Shown here one piece after another: positions 1 to 8,768 of a stretch of 64,000 nt of DNA. The stretch's first letter is position 1; each line of letters starts with the position of its first letter. This DNA comes from Butyrivibrio sp. LC3010 (GTDB taxonomy: Bacteria; Bacillota; Clostridia; Lachnospirales; Lachnospiraceae). Below the pieces are notes generated by a model that did not search any database, had not been told where the DNA came from, and saw only the letters and a program-made list of their open reading frames with translations. The translations under genes and the position numbers were made by a program. The stretch is taken from positions 54,417 through 118,416 of the forward strand of contig NZ_AUJU01000017.1 in the NCBI RefSeq assembly GCF_000424385.1. Direction: 5' to 3'.

Positions 1-288
1 AGTGTGGGAACAAAAGGAAATGTAATAGATGCCTGCAAAGAAAATAATATTACGGCAGATGTTATTTACGCATGTGGTCCCATGCCAATGCTTAGAGGAA
101 TTGCAGCTTATGCAAAGGAAATATCTGCAAAGGCATATTTAAGTCTTGAGGAACGCATGGCCTGTGGTGTTGGAGCCTGTCTTGGATGTGTATGCAAGAC
201 CAAAAACGTCGATGAGCATTCACATGTTAATAATGCAAGAATATGTACTGATGGACCCGTGTTTGATGCAGATGATCTTGAACTGTGA
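1..288 (+). CDS. pyrK: Dihydroorotate dehydrogenase electron transfer subunit PyrK, C-terminal part
   Basis: Only the last 95 codons are present; the gene runs in from the left edge. The protein is the iron-sulfur flavoprotein subunit that passes electrons from the class 1B dihydroorotate dehydrogenase to NAD+ in pyrimidine synthesis. The fragment shows the end of the NAD-binding fold (YACGPMPML) and then the cysteine cluster CGVGACLGCVCK, which matches the [2Fe-2S] ligand pattern of PyrK. A GTG at position 4 is internal and should not be taken as the start. The pyrD gene follows 64 bases later on the same strand, the usual pyrK-pyrD order. Confidence 0.93.
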   Translation, partial: SVGTKGNVIDACKENNITADVIYACGPMPMLRGIAAYAKEISAKAYLSLEERMACGVGACLGCVCKTKNVDEHSHVNNARICTDGPVFDADDLEL

Positions 289-352
289 TCTTTGTCCGGA
301 TTCAAATTATTCAGGTAAAATATAGATACAGAGTATAATGAGGTGAAAATCG

Positions 353-1258
353 ATGAAAACATCAGTTAATATAGCAGGGGTGGAATTTAAAAATCCGGTT
401 ATGACAGCTTCCGGAACTTTTGGTTCAGGTATGGAATACTCCGAATTTGTTGATCTCAACAGGCTTGGGGCCGTCGTTACAAAGGGCGTTGCAAATGTGC
501 CATGGCCAGGAAATCCAACACCAAGGGTTGCAGAGGTTTATGGAGGCATGTTAAATGCTATAGGACTTCAGAATCCCGGAGTGGATGTGATGATTGAGCG
601 AGATCTGAAATTTTTAAAGGATTTTGATACAAAAGTTATAGTTAATGTATGCGGAAAAAGTGTTCAGGATTATGTGGATGTTGTTGAACGTCTTTCTGAT
701 GAAGATTCTGTGGATATGCTCGAAATCAATGTATCATGTCCAAATGTTAAGGAAGGCGGAATAGCTTTTGGACAAAATGCTGATGCTTTGTATGACATAA
801 CAAAAGAGATAAAAAAGCACTCCAAAAAGCCAATTATAATGAAGCTAAGCCCAAATGTAACAAGTATTTCCGATATGGCGAAAGCAGCTGAGGCAGCAGG
901 CTCCGATGCTATCTCACTTATTAATACAATCACAGGAATGAAAATTGATATTTATAGGAAGACCTTTGCAATTGCAAACAGAACCGGAGGATTATCCGGT
1001 CCTGCAATTAAACCAATAGCTGTAAGAATGGTCTATGAAGCGGCTCATGCTGTAAATATACCTATTATAGGTATGGGAGGAATTGCTAATGCAGAGGATG
1101 CTATCGAATTCCTGCTTGCAGGAGCAACTGCAATTGCTGTTGGTGCCATGAATTTTCATGATCCATATGCTACCATAAACACAATTGAAGGAATAGAAAG
1201 ATATATGTCTGAACAGAAAATTGATGACATTAACGAACTGATAGGAGCAGTTAAATAA
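353..1258 (+). CDS. pyrD: Dihydroorotate dehydrogenase, catalytic subunit (class 1B)
   Basis: 301 residues, normal length for PyrDB. It oxidises dihydroorotate to orotate using FMN and works with PyrK encoded just upstream. Visible features are the N-terminal motif NPVMTASGTFGSG, the active-site region NVSCPNVKEGG with the catalytic cysteine of class 1B enzymes, the FMN-binding lysine segment PIIMKLSPNV, and the C-terminal phosphate-binding segments GMGGIANAEDA and GATAIAVGA. The ATG has a GAGGTG ribosome binding site nine bases ahead. The gene converges on the next gene with only two bases between the stop codons, and no terminator hairpin fits there. Confidence 0.96.
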   Translation: MKTSVNIAGVEFKNPVMTASGTFGSGMEYSEFVDLNRLGAVVTKGVANVPWPGNPTPRVAEVYGGMLNAIGLQNPGVDVMIERDLKFLKDFDTKVIVNVCGKSVQDYVDVVERLSDEDSVDMLEINVSCPNVKEGGIAFGQNADALYDITKEIKKHSKKPIIMKLSPNVTSISDMAKAAEAAGSDAISLINTITGMKIDIYRKTFAIANRTGGLSGPAIKPIAVRMVYEAAHAVNIPIIGMGGIANAEDAIEFLLAGATAIAVGAMNFHDPYATINTIEGIERYMSEQKIDDINELIGAVK

Positions 1259-1260
1259 TG

Positions 1261-1695
1261 TCAATCTGTCATGTCAGGCATAAATGATATACGTACCTTG
1301 GAATCAGATAGCTTTTCACCGTCCAGTTGCAGTTCATATTGCACATGGGCGGTGATTTTCTTTTTACTGAGTTCCATCATGAGATTACGGGTTATAGCAG
1401 TCATCTTCATTAATCCGTAAGGTGTCTCATAATCAGTATCCCATGTCTCACCAAGTCTGAATAGAAGATCTGATGTGACGGCTCCTGTTTGTGCCATTCT
1501 CAGGTAACCTTCTCCAATCTCCAGTCTGTGAGTTGATATGCCGGAGGCAGAATCCTCTTCCTCGTTATTGTCGGAATAAGTAATTATATAATTTGAACCA
1601 TCAAATTCACAGAAAGCCTTCTGCTCGTGTTTTACGATTTCAGGTTTTCCTGTTCCGTGGTCGTGGGCACCAATTATTTTAATAGTACCGTTCAT
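1261..1695 (-). CDS. DUF1934 (YwiB-like) beta-barrel protein
   Basis: 144 residues from the ATG at 1695, which has AAAGGA about six bases upstream; the longer reading frame to 1758 would overlap ispE and has no better site. The sequence matches the DUF1934/YwiB family of small lipocalin-like beta-barrel proteins, for example in the run GEGYLRMAQTG and the C-terminal stretch VQYELQLDGEKLSDS. The molecular function is not known. It lies directly downstream of ispE on the same strand (19 bases apart) and is probably co-transcribed with it. Confidence 0.8.
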   Translation of the reverse strand: MNGTIKIIGAHDHGTGKPEIVKHEQKAFCEFDGSNYIITYSDNNEEEDSASGISTHRLEIGEGYLRMAQTGAVTSDLLFRLGETWDTDYETPYGLMKMTAITRNLMMELSKKKITAHVQYELQLDGEKLSDSKVRISFMPDMTD

Positions 1696-1714
1696 GTAAA
1701 TCCTTTCTAATATA

Positions 1715-2587
1715 TTAAACTGTTGTAAGTGGCTTTGTGATGAATAACTCCGGGGCAATACCTTTGCTCTGCAGTTCTTTTACAGCATTTTCAGCATGTG
1801 AAAGATCTTTATTATCGAAGATACCAAAAACTGTAGGACCACTTCCGCTCATACGTGCCCCCATAGCTCCGTTAGCAAGCAGAATTTGGCGTATTTCTTC
1901 TATAACAGTATATTTTCCGGATGTTATAGGCTCCAATACATTGCCAAGACGCGCTGTTATCCCTGAAAGATCATGGGCTTCAATGGCATCTTTGATGCCG
2001 TCTATATCAGGATGATCTTCAATAGGAGCGGAGTCCAGGGTTGTATAAGCCCAGGCTGTGGAAACGTCGAGCGCCGGCTTGGCTATAACGATATGGCATG
2101 ATGGCATGTCTTTAAGCGGAGTAAGAATTTCTCCGATTCCTTCAGAAAGTGCTGTGCCACCCTTGATGCAGTAGGGAATATCTGCACCTTTTTTTATAGC
2201 AAGATCACATAACTGATCTATGGAAAGTGACAGATTCCAAAGCTCGTTTAATGCGATATATGTTGCAGCAGCATCTGTACTGCCACCTGCCATTCCGGCT
2301 GCCATGGGAATATGTTTTTCCAAACGGATTGTAGCGCCTTTGTCCGGAACATTGCAGTAATTTCTTAGCTGGTCAGCGGCTTTCCATATGAGATTATGCT
2401 CATCTGTAGGAATCCTGGGATCATCAGTTTCTATGACTATTTTGCTGTCTGTTCTTTCAGAAAAACTAAGTTTATCAGATAGATCAATGCTTTGCATTAT
2501 CATTCTTACGAGGTGATAACCATCATCCCGCCTGCCTGTGACATCAAGGCCAAGGTTGATTTTTGCATATGCGTTTCTAGTGATCAA
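1715..2587 (-). CDS. ispE: 4-diphosphocytidyl-2-C-methyl-D-erythritol kinase
   Basis: 290 residues, the normal length for this GHMP kinase of the non-mevalonate isoprenoid pathway. Seen: the N-terminal AYAKINLGLDV, the GHMP ATP-binding loop IPMAAGMAGGSTDAAA, and the C-terminal MSGSGPTVFG. The start is a TTG at 2585-2587, chosen because GGAGG lies nine bases upstream and the conserved N-terminus (ITRNAYAKIN) begins right there. The DUF1934 gene follows in the same direction. Its presence indicates that isoprenoids are made by the MEP route. Confidence 0.96.
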   Translation of the reverse strand: MITRNAYAKINLGLDVTGRRDDGYHLVRMIMQSIDLSDKLSFSERTDSKIVIETDDPRIPTDEHNLIWKAADQLRNYCNVPDKGATIRLEKHIPMAAGMAGGSTDAAATYIALNELWNLSLSIDQLCDLAIKKGADIPYCIKGGTALSEGIGEILTPLKDMPSCHIVIAKPALDVSTAWAYTTLDSAPIEDHPDIDGIKDAIEAHDLSGITARLGNVLEPITSGKYTVIEEIRQILLANGAMGARMSGSGPTVFGIFDNKDLSHAENAVKELQSKGIAPELFITKPLTTV

Positions 2588-2928
2588 ATTTATTATCCTC
2601 CATTAATTATAAGAACATGATCAGATAAGACATCTAAGGCATAATTTTTCTTAGGAAAGAAGAAACCATATTTGACCGGTCTGCATCTTTAATTAGAAAG
2701 TATACCCGGCAAAGGTATAAAATTAATGTCCAAAGATTATCTTAGCTGTTTGTATAATAGCACAAAATGATCCAAATAGTTAAAACAGGCGGAGTTTATA
2801 AATTATTTATAGGATACATTTATAAGAAAAGAGGCAACATTAATTTTATATTTTTTTAATTGAAAAGTATGGAAAAACTACTTAAGGTTAAAGTGATATA
2901 AGACGATAAATAAGATGAGTAATACTGT

Positions 2929-3108
2929 AAGTATGTCTAGTGTCTTGTCTGAATGACAATTTGATAAATTACTTGTCTAATTCTCAATACGCTTCGTCAT
3001 CTTCAATCGCCGTAGCCACCGCTACGACTCATTCAGATTCCTAGCCTATTGAGAATGATACTTCGTAATTAAATCAAAAGTCACCCAGACAAAACACTAG
3101 GCATACAT
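2929..3108. repeat. 180-bp imperfect palindromic element with nested hairpin
   Basis: Within the 565-base gap between ispE and the next gene, the left arm (about 2937-2989, beginning CTAGTGTCTTGTCTG) is repeated in inverted form at 3047-3100 (ending CAGACAAAACACTAG) with mostly single mismatches, and the pairing extends outwards through TATG/CATA to about 2929 and 3108. The inner tip carries a second stem, CGTAGC (3011-3016) with GCTACG (3021-3026) around a CACC loop. No ORF fits the element. It looks like a non-autonomous hairpin repeat (MITE or REP-like), but no second copy is present in the window. The remaining 2588-2928 is A/T-rich with nothing I can assign. Confidence 0.6.
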
Positions 3109-3152
3109 AGTCGTATCGGCGTCAGATCATTTGGCGTAGAAAAGGAGTTCAT

Positions 3153-3800
3153 ATGGGCGTAAACGGAGTTACAGGTTTAGACCAGGCCAGCACGTATTAC
3201 GAGCCGACAACGACCGCAAAAGCCGCAGAAGCTACATCTGAAGATAAAACGGCAAAGACCGCTGAGGCAAAAAACGATAAGGCTGCGGTTTTTGAAAAGT
3301 CGGATAATACCAGTGCCGTAGGTTCGACCAATAAAACCTATAAGAAGAATGAAGCAGTGATCAGTATGTTGAAAAATGACCTTGAAGAGAGGCAGAATCA
3401 GCTTAAGGATATTGTCTCACAGATGATGTCAAAGCAGGGAGTTGCTATTGGAAAAGCCGATGATATCTGGTCATTTTTGGCAAAGGGTGATTTTACTATT
3501 GATGAAGCTGCAAAGAAAAAGGCGCAGGAAGAGATCTCTGAGGATGGCTATTGGGGAGTTAAGCAGACTTCACAACGCATTTTGGATTTTGCAAATGCAT
3601 TAACAGGCGGTGATCCCGGCCAGATTGACAAGATGCGTTCCGCATTTGAAAAAGGCTTTAAAGAAGCCACAAATTCCTGGGGAAAAGAATTGCCTGATAT
3701 TTCAAAGCAGACATATGATGCTGTGATGAAAGGGTTCGATGATATGGCAGCTAAGAATAATACAGAAGCGCCGGTTGAGGATAACCCTGAAATCGTTTAA
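3153..3800 (+). CDS. Conserved hypothetical protein, possibly DUF5610-like
   Basis: 215 residues with a clear AAAGGAG site before the ATG. The first 70 residues are low-complexity (Thr, Ala, Lys, Glu) and predicted disordered. A helical segment follows (about 70-105). The C-terminal half carries FANALTGGDPGQIDKMRSAF and GKELPDISKQTYDAVMKGFD, a pattern I associate with DUF5610-type proteins found near flagellar or surface genes in clostridia; this family call is from memory and uncertain. No signal peptide or membrane segment is present. It stands alone between the palindromic element and a strong terminator. Function unknown. Confidence 0.7.
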   Translation: MGVNGVTGLDQASTYYEPTTTAKAAEATSEDKTAKTAEAKNDKAAVFEKSDNTSAVGSTNKTYKKNEAVISMLKNDLEERQNQLKDIVSQMMSKQGVAIGKADDIWSFLAKGDFTIDEAAKKKAQEEISEDGYWGVKQTSQRILDFANALTGGDPGQIDKMRSAFEKGFKEATNSWGKELPDISKQTYDAVMKGFDDMAAKNNTEAPVEDNPEIV

Positions 3801-3884
3801 AGCTGAGTAAAGTGATCACAGTCTTCGGTATTTTATGCGGTTTTATTGAGTTTTGGGATAAATTTAATTATGAAAGAAGCGTAT

Positions 3885-3925
3885 AACCTCTTTCTCTGAG
3901 TAGTTTCGGAGAAAGAGGTTTTTAT
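3885..3925 (+). terminator. Rho-independent terminator after the 3153 gene
   Basis: AACCTCTTTCTC (3885-3896) pairs perfectly with GAGAAAGAGGTT (3909-3920), followed by a T-rich run. A 12-bp perfect stem closes the transcript of the hypothetical gene ending at 3800. Confidence 0.85.
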
Positions 3926-3939
3926 ATATAAGCAGATCT

Positions 3940-4005
3940 TATAGGTAACGTAAGTGTATAGTGATTGTATTACCTATTGACGTGGTAGGTAAATAGAAGT
4001 ATTAT
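3940..4005 (+). promoter_or_regulatory. metY promoter with overlapping palindromic operator
   Basis: A sigma-A type promoter is visible: TTGACG (3977-3982), 17-base spacer, TATTAT (4000-4005). The -35 box sits in the centre of the inverted repeat TTACCTA (3970-3976) / TAGGTAA (3986-3992). A further half-site, ATAGGTAA, lies about 25 bases upstream and is again inverted relative to TTACCTAT. The layout is what is expected of a repressor site that blocks RNA polymerase. Rrf2/CymR-type sulfur regulators act on such genes in Firmicutes, but assigning this site to one is inference. Confidence 0.6.
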
Positions 4006-4068
4006 TTTTTCAACAAGTTACAGAGACGAAAAAACAGCTTAAGAGCTTTGCAAGAGAGGAGAAAAGGT

Positions 4069-5349
4069 ATGAGCAATTATAAGTTTGAGACACTTCAGTT
4101 ACACGTTGGGCAGGAGCAGCCTGATCCGGCAACAGATGCAAGAGCGGTTCCGATTTATCAGACCACTTCCTATGTGTTTAGAAACAGCCAGCATGCAGCA
4201 GACAGATTCGGACTTGCTGATGCGGGAAATATTTATGGAAGACTTACAAATTCAACTCAGGATGTTTTGGAAAAAAGAATCGCAGCTCTTGAGGGCGGTA
4301 GTGCAGCACTTGCGGTTGCATCAGGAGCAGCAGCAATAACATATACAATACAGGCACTTGCAGCAAATGGTGGACATATCGTTGCTCAGAAGACCATCTA
4401 TGGTGGAAGCTACAATCTTCTTGCACATACATTACCGCAGTACGGTGTAAATACAACTTTTGTTGATGCACATAATCTTGATGAAGTAGAAGGTGCTATT
4501 CAGGATAATACAAGAGCTATATATCTTGAAACATTGGGAAATCCTAACAGTGATATTCCGGACATTGATGCGATTGCTGAGATTGCACATAAGCATGGAC
4601 TTCCTCTTGTTATAGATAATACATTCGGAACACCTTATCTTATCAGACCTATTGAACATGGTGCAGACATTGTTGTACATTCTGCTACAAAGTTCATCGG
4701 AGGTCATGGTACAACTCTTGGCGGAATAATTGTTGAGTCAGGAAAGTTTAACTGGAAGGAAAGCGGCAAATATCCAAATATCGCTGAGCCCAATCCCAGC
4801 TATCATGGTATATCTTTCTATGATGCTGTTGGCCCTGCTGCATTTGTAACATTTATCAGAGCAATCCTTCTTAGAGATACAGGTGCTACTATATCACCAT
4901 TCAATGCATTCTTACTTTTACAGGGTGTAGAGACATTGTCGCTCAGACTTGACAGACATGCAGAGAATACCAAGAAGGTTGTAAAATTCCTGAATTCACA
5001 TCCTCAGGTTGAAAAGGTTAATCATCCTTCAATTGCAGATCATCCTGATCATGCACTTTATGAAAAGTATTTCCCTAACGGAGGTGCATCCATTTTCACA
5101 TTTGAAATTAAGGGTGGAAAAGAAGCAGCATGGAAGTTTATCGACAATCTTGAGATATTCTCACTTCTTGCAAATGTTGCAGATGTAAAGAGCCTTGTAA
5201 TTCATCCTGCTACAACAACTCATTCCCAGCTTTCCGATGAAGAGCTTAAGGATCAGGGAATAAGTCAGAGTACAATCAGACTTTCAATAGGAACGGAACA
5301 TATTGATGATATTATTGCAGACCTTGAAAAAGGCTTTGCAGCAATATAA
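4069..5349 (+). CDS. metY: O-acetylhomoserine sulfhydrylase (aminocarboxypropyltransferase)
   Basis: 426 residues, typical for MetY. It is a cytoplasmic PLP enzyme that makes homocysteine from O-acetylhomoserine and sulfide. Seen: the N-terminal FETLQLHVGQEQPDPATDARAVPIYQ-type signature (residues 5-30), the IYGRLTNST segment, and the PLP lysine motif HSATKFIGGHGTTLGG, with the Cys/Met gamma-family end SIGTEHIDDI. The ATG at 4069 is chosen over an upstream TTG at 4048 because GAGGAG lies about eight bases ahead and family members begin at this point. It is monocistronic, with its own promoter-operator and a bidirectional terminator behind it. Confidence 0.95.
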   Translation: MSNYKFETLQLHVGQEQPDPATDARAVPIYQTTSYVFRNSQHAADRFGLADAGNIYGRLTNSTQDVLEKRIAALEGGSAALAVASGAAAITYTIQALAANGGHIVAQKTIYGGSYNLLAHTLPQYGVNTTFVDAHNLDEVEGAIQDNTRAIYLETLGNPNSDIPDIDAIAEIAHKHGLPLVIDNTFGTPYLIRPIEHGADIVVHSATKFIGGHGTTLGGIIVESGKFNWKESGKYPNIAEPNPSYHGISFYDAVGPAAFVTFIRAILLRDTGATISPFNAFLLLQGVETLSLRLDRHAENTKKVVKFLNSHPQVEKVNHPSIADHPDHALYEKYFPNGGASIFTFEIKGGKEAAWKFIDNLEIFSLLANVADVKSLVIHPATTTHSQLSDEELKDQGISQSTIRLSIGTEHIDDIIADLEKGFAAI

Positions 5350-5390
5350 ATAATTTAAAATTTGCCATTATTAAAAATATCCTTTAACCA

Positions 5391-5437
5391 AAAAAACATC
5401 CTTAATTCATAAGCTTATGAATTAAGGATGTTTAATT
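5391..5437. terminator. Bidirectional terminator between metY and the convergent gene
   Basis: A near-perfect palindrome centred on AAGCTT pairs AAACATCCTTAATTCAT with its complement (5394-5433). It is flanked by an A-run on the left and a T-run on the right, so it can end transcription from both sides. Confidence 0.9.
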
Positions 5438-5454
5438 TTTTGATGTTTATAAGA

Positions 5455-5928
5455 TTATTTAACGGGCTTTGCACCGGCTTTTTCCTGAGCCTTAGCAACA
5501 AGATTTTTCCAAAAGCCTTTCTTTTCTTCAACTACTGCATTGCCACCACGAATACCTCTTACAGATAAAACGTAGATACCGCTGACTTCTGCCTTAACCT
5601 CTTTCTTTACCGGAACAGAATCAAAAATCTTTTCATCACAAACGAGATTCATGATCTGAGGACCAACCTTAACTTTTAGGATTGGAAGCTTGGAACGGCG
5701 AAGGAGCTTAGGTGTGTTCTCAAGAACTGCGGAGGGAAGACCAGCTTCATTGATTCTCATTCTCTTTTTATCAATGATAAGCATCGAAACGCTCTGTTTC
5801 ATTGCCTCCATCTGTGCCTGTTGCTCTTCCTGTCGTTTCTGCGCCCGTCTTCCGAGAATTGTAAGCACAACCAGAGCAATTGCGAGTATAACAAAGATTA
5901 CTAAAATAACGATTAATACCGGATTCAA
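5455..5928 (-). CDS. Conserved membrane-anchored hypothetical protein
   Basis: 157 residues. The start is a TTG (5926-5928) with GGAGG six bases upstream. The first 25 residues form one hydrophobic membrane segment (PVLIVILVIFVILAIALVV), followed by a charged Arg/Gln/Glu helix (27-45) and a probably cytoplasmic soluble region rich in beta strands (48-130). The C-terminus is Lys/Ala rich. I recall similar proteins in Lachnospiraceae but no function. It is a single-gene unit divergent from the FKBP lipoprotein gene. Confidence 0.7.
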   Translation of the reverse strand: MNPVLIVILVIFVILAIALVVLTILGRRAQKRQEEQQAQMEAMKQSVSMLIIDKKRMRINEAGLPSAVLENTPKLLRRSKLPILKVKVGPQIMNLVCDEKIFDSVPVKKEVKAEVSGIYVLSVRGIRGGNAVVEEKKGFWKNLVAKAQEKAGAKPVK

Positions 5929-6105
5929 AACATTCCTCCAAATTTAAAACTAAACAATTTATTAAATATTACAAGTTTCTGTGCAGATTGTATTTTATCA
6001 TTGAATTGCGTATCAGGCAACAAAATACTTTAACATAAGAAGAAACTGTGCTAGTATAAAAAAAGTTTATTTTAATATGGAAGTTAAATTAAGGAGTAAA
6101 TATTT

Positions 6106-7359
6106 ATGAAAAAATTTATAACTGCAATGACGGCTGTAGTAGTTGCTGCCAGTATGCTTGCAGGATGTGCAAAATCCGGAGCGGGTGCAGATGCTGCATA
6201 TCTTAAAGATATTGATTTAGATAAGTATGTGACACTTGGAGATTATAAAGGCGTTTCAATTGAGGTTAAATCCCCTGAGGTTAATGACGAAGAAGTTGAG
6301 CAATACATGCAGTATATCAGTTCTTCAATGAAAGCTACCGTTGAGGTGACTGACAGAGCTGTTCAGGAAGGCGATACGGTAAATATTGATTATTCCGGCA
6401 AAAGAGCTGATACCGGAGAGGTATTCGATGGTGGTACTGCTGAAGGTTATGATCTTACAATAGGTTCCAAAACATTTATAGATGGTTTTGAAGATGGTCT
6501 TGTAGGTGCTCAGATTGGTGAGACAAGGGATCTGAATCTTAAATTCCCTGATAACTACAGTGCTACAGAGCTTGCAGGAGCAGACGTAATCTTTACCGTA
6601 AAGGTTAACAGTATTAAAGTTAAGCCTGATCTTGATGATGCATATGCTGCTTCACTGGGAATTGAGAATGTTTCAACAATTGATGAGCTTAAGACTTACC
6701 TTAAAGACAGACTTCTTGAGGAAAAACAGACAGATTATAAGAACGAAGTAAACTCAAAAATACTTGAAGCTGTTACTGCCAATTGTAAATTTGTTGAGCC
6801 TCCAAAGTCTGCTTTGGAAAGATTCAAAGGACTTTACAGCGATCAGGCTAACATGGTTGCATCATATTACTCAGCAAATTATGGAACTAACTACACAACA
6901 GATCAGGTTCTTTCAATGATGATGGCACAGGAAGGCTTTTCAGGTGAGCAGACTGAGTATCTTGATAATAAATCAATAGAGCTTGCAGAGCAGTTTATCA
7001 TGCTTGGAGCAATTGCCAAGCTTGAGGGAATTGAAGTGACAGATGATGAGCTTAATGAGAAGCTTCAGAATGATATGACCAATGCCAATATTACTGCTGA
7101 AGAAGGCAAGACAATTGACAGTGTTGATGAATATAAAAAGACTGTAGATGTAGAAAATATTGAAGAGAATCTCCTCACTAATAAGGTGATTGAATTCCTT
7201 GCTGAAAATGCTAATGTTACTGATCCTGCACCAACTTCAGATGCAGCAGAAGCAGAGAGCAGTGAAGTTGAGGAAGGTAACGATACTGCAGAGGATGCAG
7301 AGGCAACAGAAAGTACAGATGCGGCAGCTAGTTCAGAAGAAGCAGATACTGCTGAGTGA
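6106..7359 (+). CDS. FKBP-type peptidyl-prolyl isomerase lipoprotein, trigger-factor-like
   Basis: 417 residues. A lipoprotein signal peptide ends in the lipobox LAGC (Cys about residue 21), so the protein should be anchored on the outer face of the membrane. An FKBP domain follows at about residues 84-175 (GDTVNIDYSGKRADTGEVFDGG, IDGFEDGLVGAQIGETRDL), then a helical region resembling the trigger factor C-terminal domain (about 180-370). The last 50 residues are an acidic Glu/Ala/Ser/Thr tail, probably disordered. It likely assists folding of exported proteins, a PrsA-like role by inference. AAGGAG precedes the ATG; asnS starts 15 bases downstream and may be co-transcribed. Confidence 0.88.
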   Translation: MKKFITAMTAVVVAASMLAGCAKSGAGADAAYLKDIDLDKYVTLGDYKGVSIEVKSPEVNDEEVEQYMQYISSSMKATVEVTDRAVQEGDTVNIDYSGKRADTGEVFDGGTAEGYDLTIGSKTFIDGFEDGLVGAQIGETRDLNLKFPDNYSATELAGADVIFTVKVNSIKVKPDLDDAYAASLGIENVSTIDELKTYLKDRLLEEKQTDYKNEVNSKILEAVTANCKFVEPPKSALERFKGLYSDQANMVASYYSANYGTNYTTDQVLSMMMAQEGFSGEQTEYLDNKSIELAEQFIMLGAIAKLEGIEVTDDELNEKLQNDMTNANITAEEGKTIDSVDEYKKTVDVENIEENLLTNKVIEFLAENANVTDPAPTSDAAEAESSEVEEGNDTAEDAEATESTDAAASSEEADTAE

Positions 7360-7374
7360 TAATAGGAGGCAAGA

Positions 7375-8766
7375 ATGGAACTGACAGATATCAGAGAGCT
7401 TTTTCAGGCTCCGGAGAAATATGCTGATAAAAAAGTAACAGTTGGTGGATGGATCAGAAGTATCCGCGATTCAAAAGCAATTGGATTCATTGTTTTGAAT
7501 GACGGAACTTATTTCACACCATTACAGGTAGTATATTCAGATAGTCTTAATAACTTTGCTGAGGTAAGTAAGTTAAATGTTGGATCAGCAATAATAGCTG
7601 AAGGTACAATTGTTTTGACACCAGGCGCAAAGCAGCCTTTCGAAATGCAGGCTGAGACAGTCACAATAGAGGGACCTTCTACTCCTGATTTTCCTCTTCA
7701 GAAGAAGCGTCACTCCCTTGAGTTTTTGAGAACTATTCCTCATCTGCGTGCCCGCACAAATACATTTGAGGCAGTGTTCAGAGTTCGTTCTCTTGCAGCA
7801 TATGCAATACATTCATTCTTCCAGGAGAGAGGTTTTGTCTATGTTCACACTCCTCTTATTACAGGAAGTGACTGTGAAGGTGCAGGTGAAATGTTCCAGG
7901 TAACAACCATGGACTTAAACAATGTACCTAAGACAGAGGATGGACAGGTTGATTACTCACAGGATTTCTTCGGAAAACCAGTTAACCTTACAGTATCAGG
8001 ACAGCTTAATGTTGAGACATATGCCTTTGCTTTTAAGAATGTTTACACTTTTGGACCTACATTCAGAGCAGAGAATTCTAACACAACAAGACATGCTGCA
8101 GAATTCTGGATGATCGAACCTGAGATGTGTTTTGCAGATTTGAAGGATGATTGTGATTGTGCTGAGGCTATGCTCAAGTATGTAATTAATTATGTACTTG
8201 AAAACGCTCCTGCTGAGATGGAGTTCTTCAATTCATTTGTTGATAAGGGACTTATCGAAAGACTTAAGAACGTTGCTAATAGTGAATTCGGAAGAATTAC
8301 TTATACAGAAGCAGTTGAAATACTTAAGAAGCATAATGACCAGTTTGATTATAAGGTTGAGTGGGGCTCAGACCTTCAGACAGAGCATGAGAGATTCCTC
8401 ACAGAGCAGGTATTTAAGAAGCCTGTATTCGTAACTGACTATCCTAAGGAAATAAAGGCCTTCTATATGAAGCTTAATGAGGATGGTAAGACAGTAGCAG
8501 CTGCTGACTGCCTTGTACCCGGAATTGGTGAGATCGTAGGTGGAAGCCAGAGAGAAGATGACCTCGAAATCCTTGAAAAGAGAATGGATGAGCTGGGACT
8601 TAAGAAGGAAGATTATCAGTTCTATCTTGATCTTCGCCGTTATGGCTCAGTAAGACATGCAGGATTTGGTCTTGGATTTGAGCGCTGCGTTATGTATCTT
8701 ACAGGTATGGGTAACATTCGTGACGTTGAGTCATTCCCCAGAACAGTTGGAAACTGCGACTTATAA
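7375..8766 (+). CDS. asnS: Asparaginyl-tRNA synthetase
   Basis: 463 residues, normal length. It is a class IIb aminoacyl-tRNA synthetase that charges tRNA-Asn. Seen: an N-terminal OB-fold anticodon-binding domain ([27 protein letters not shown], residues 19-45), motif 2 ([21 protein letters not shown]), and motif 3 ([15 protein letters not shown]) near the end. GGAGG lies before the ATG. No T-box leader is visible in the 15 bases between the upstream lipoprotein gene and this start. Confidence 0.97.
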   Translation: MELTDIRELFQAPEKYADKKVTVGGWIRSIRDSKAIGFIVLNDGTYFTPLQVVYSDSLNNFAEVSKLNVGSAIIAEGTIVLTPGAKQPFEMQAETVTIEGPSTPDFPLQKKRHSLEFLRTIPHLRARTNTFEAVFRVRSLAAYAIHSFFQERGFVYVHTPLITGSDCEGAGEMFQVTTMDLNNVPKTEDGQVDYSQDFFGKPVNLTVSGQLNVETYAFAFKNVYTFGPTFRAENSNTTRHAAEFWMIEPEMCFADLKDDCDCAEAMLKYVINYVLENAPAEMEFFNSFVDKGLIERLKNVANSEFGRITYTEAVEILKKHNDQFDYKVEWGSDLQTEHERFLTEQVFKKPVFVTDYPKEIKAFYMKLNEDGKTVAAADCLVPGIGEIVGGSQREDDLEILEKRMDELGLKKEDYQFYLDLRRYGSVRHAGFGLGFERCVMYLTGMGNIRDVESFPRTVGNCDL

Positions 8767-8768
8767 TT

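Noticed and set aside
4244..4707. Antisense ORFs inside metY
   Set aside because: They mirror the metY coding frame, have implausible composition and no binding sites.
7360..7374. T-box leader for asnS
   Set aside because: Only 15 bases separate the genes and no T-box motif (TGGNACCGCG) occurs upstream.
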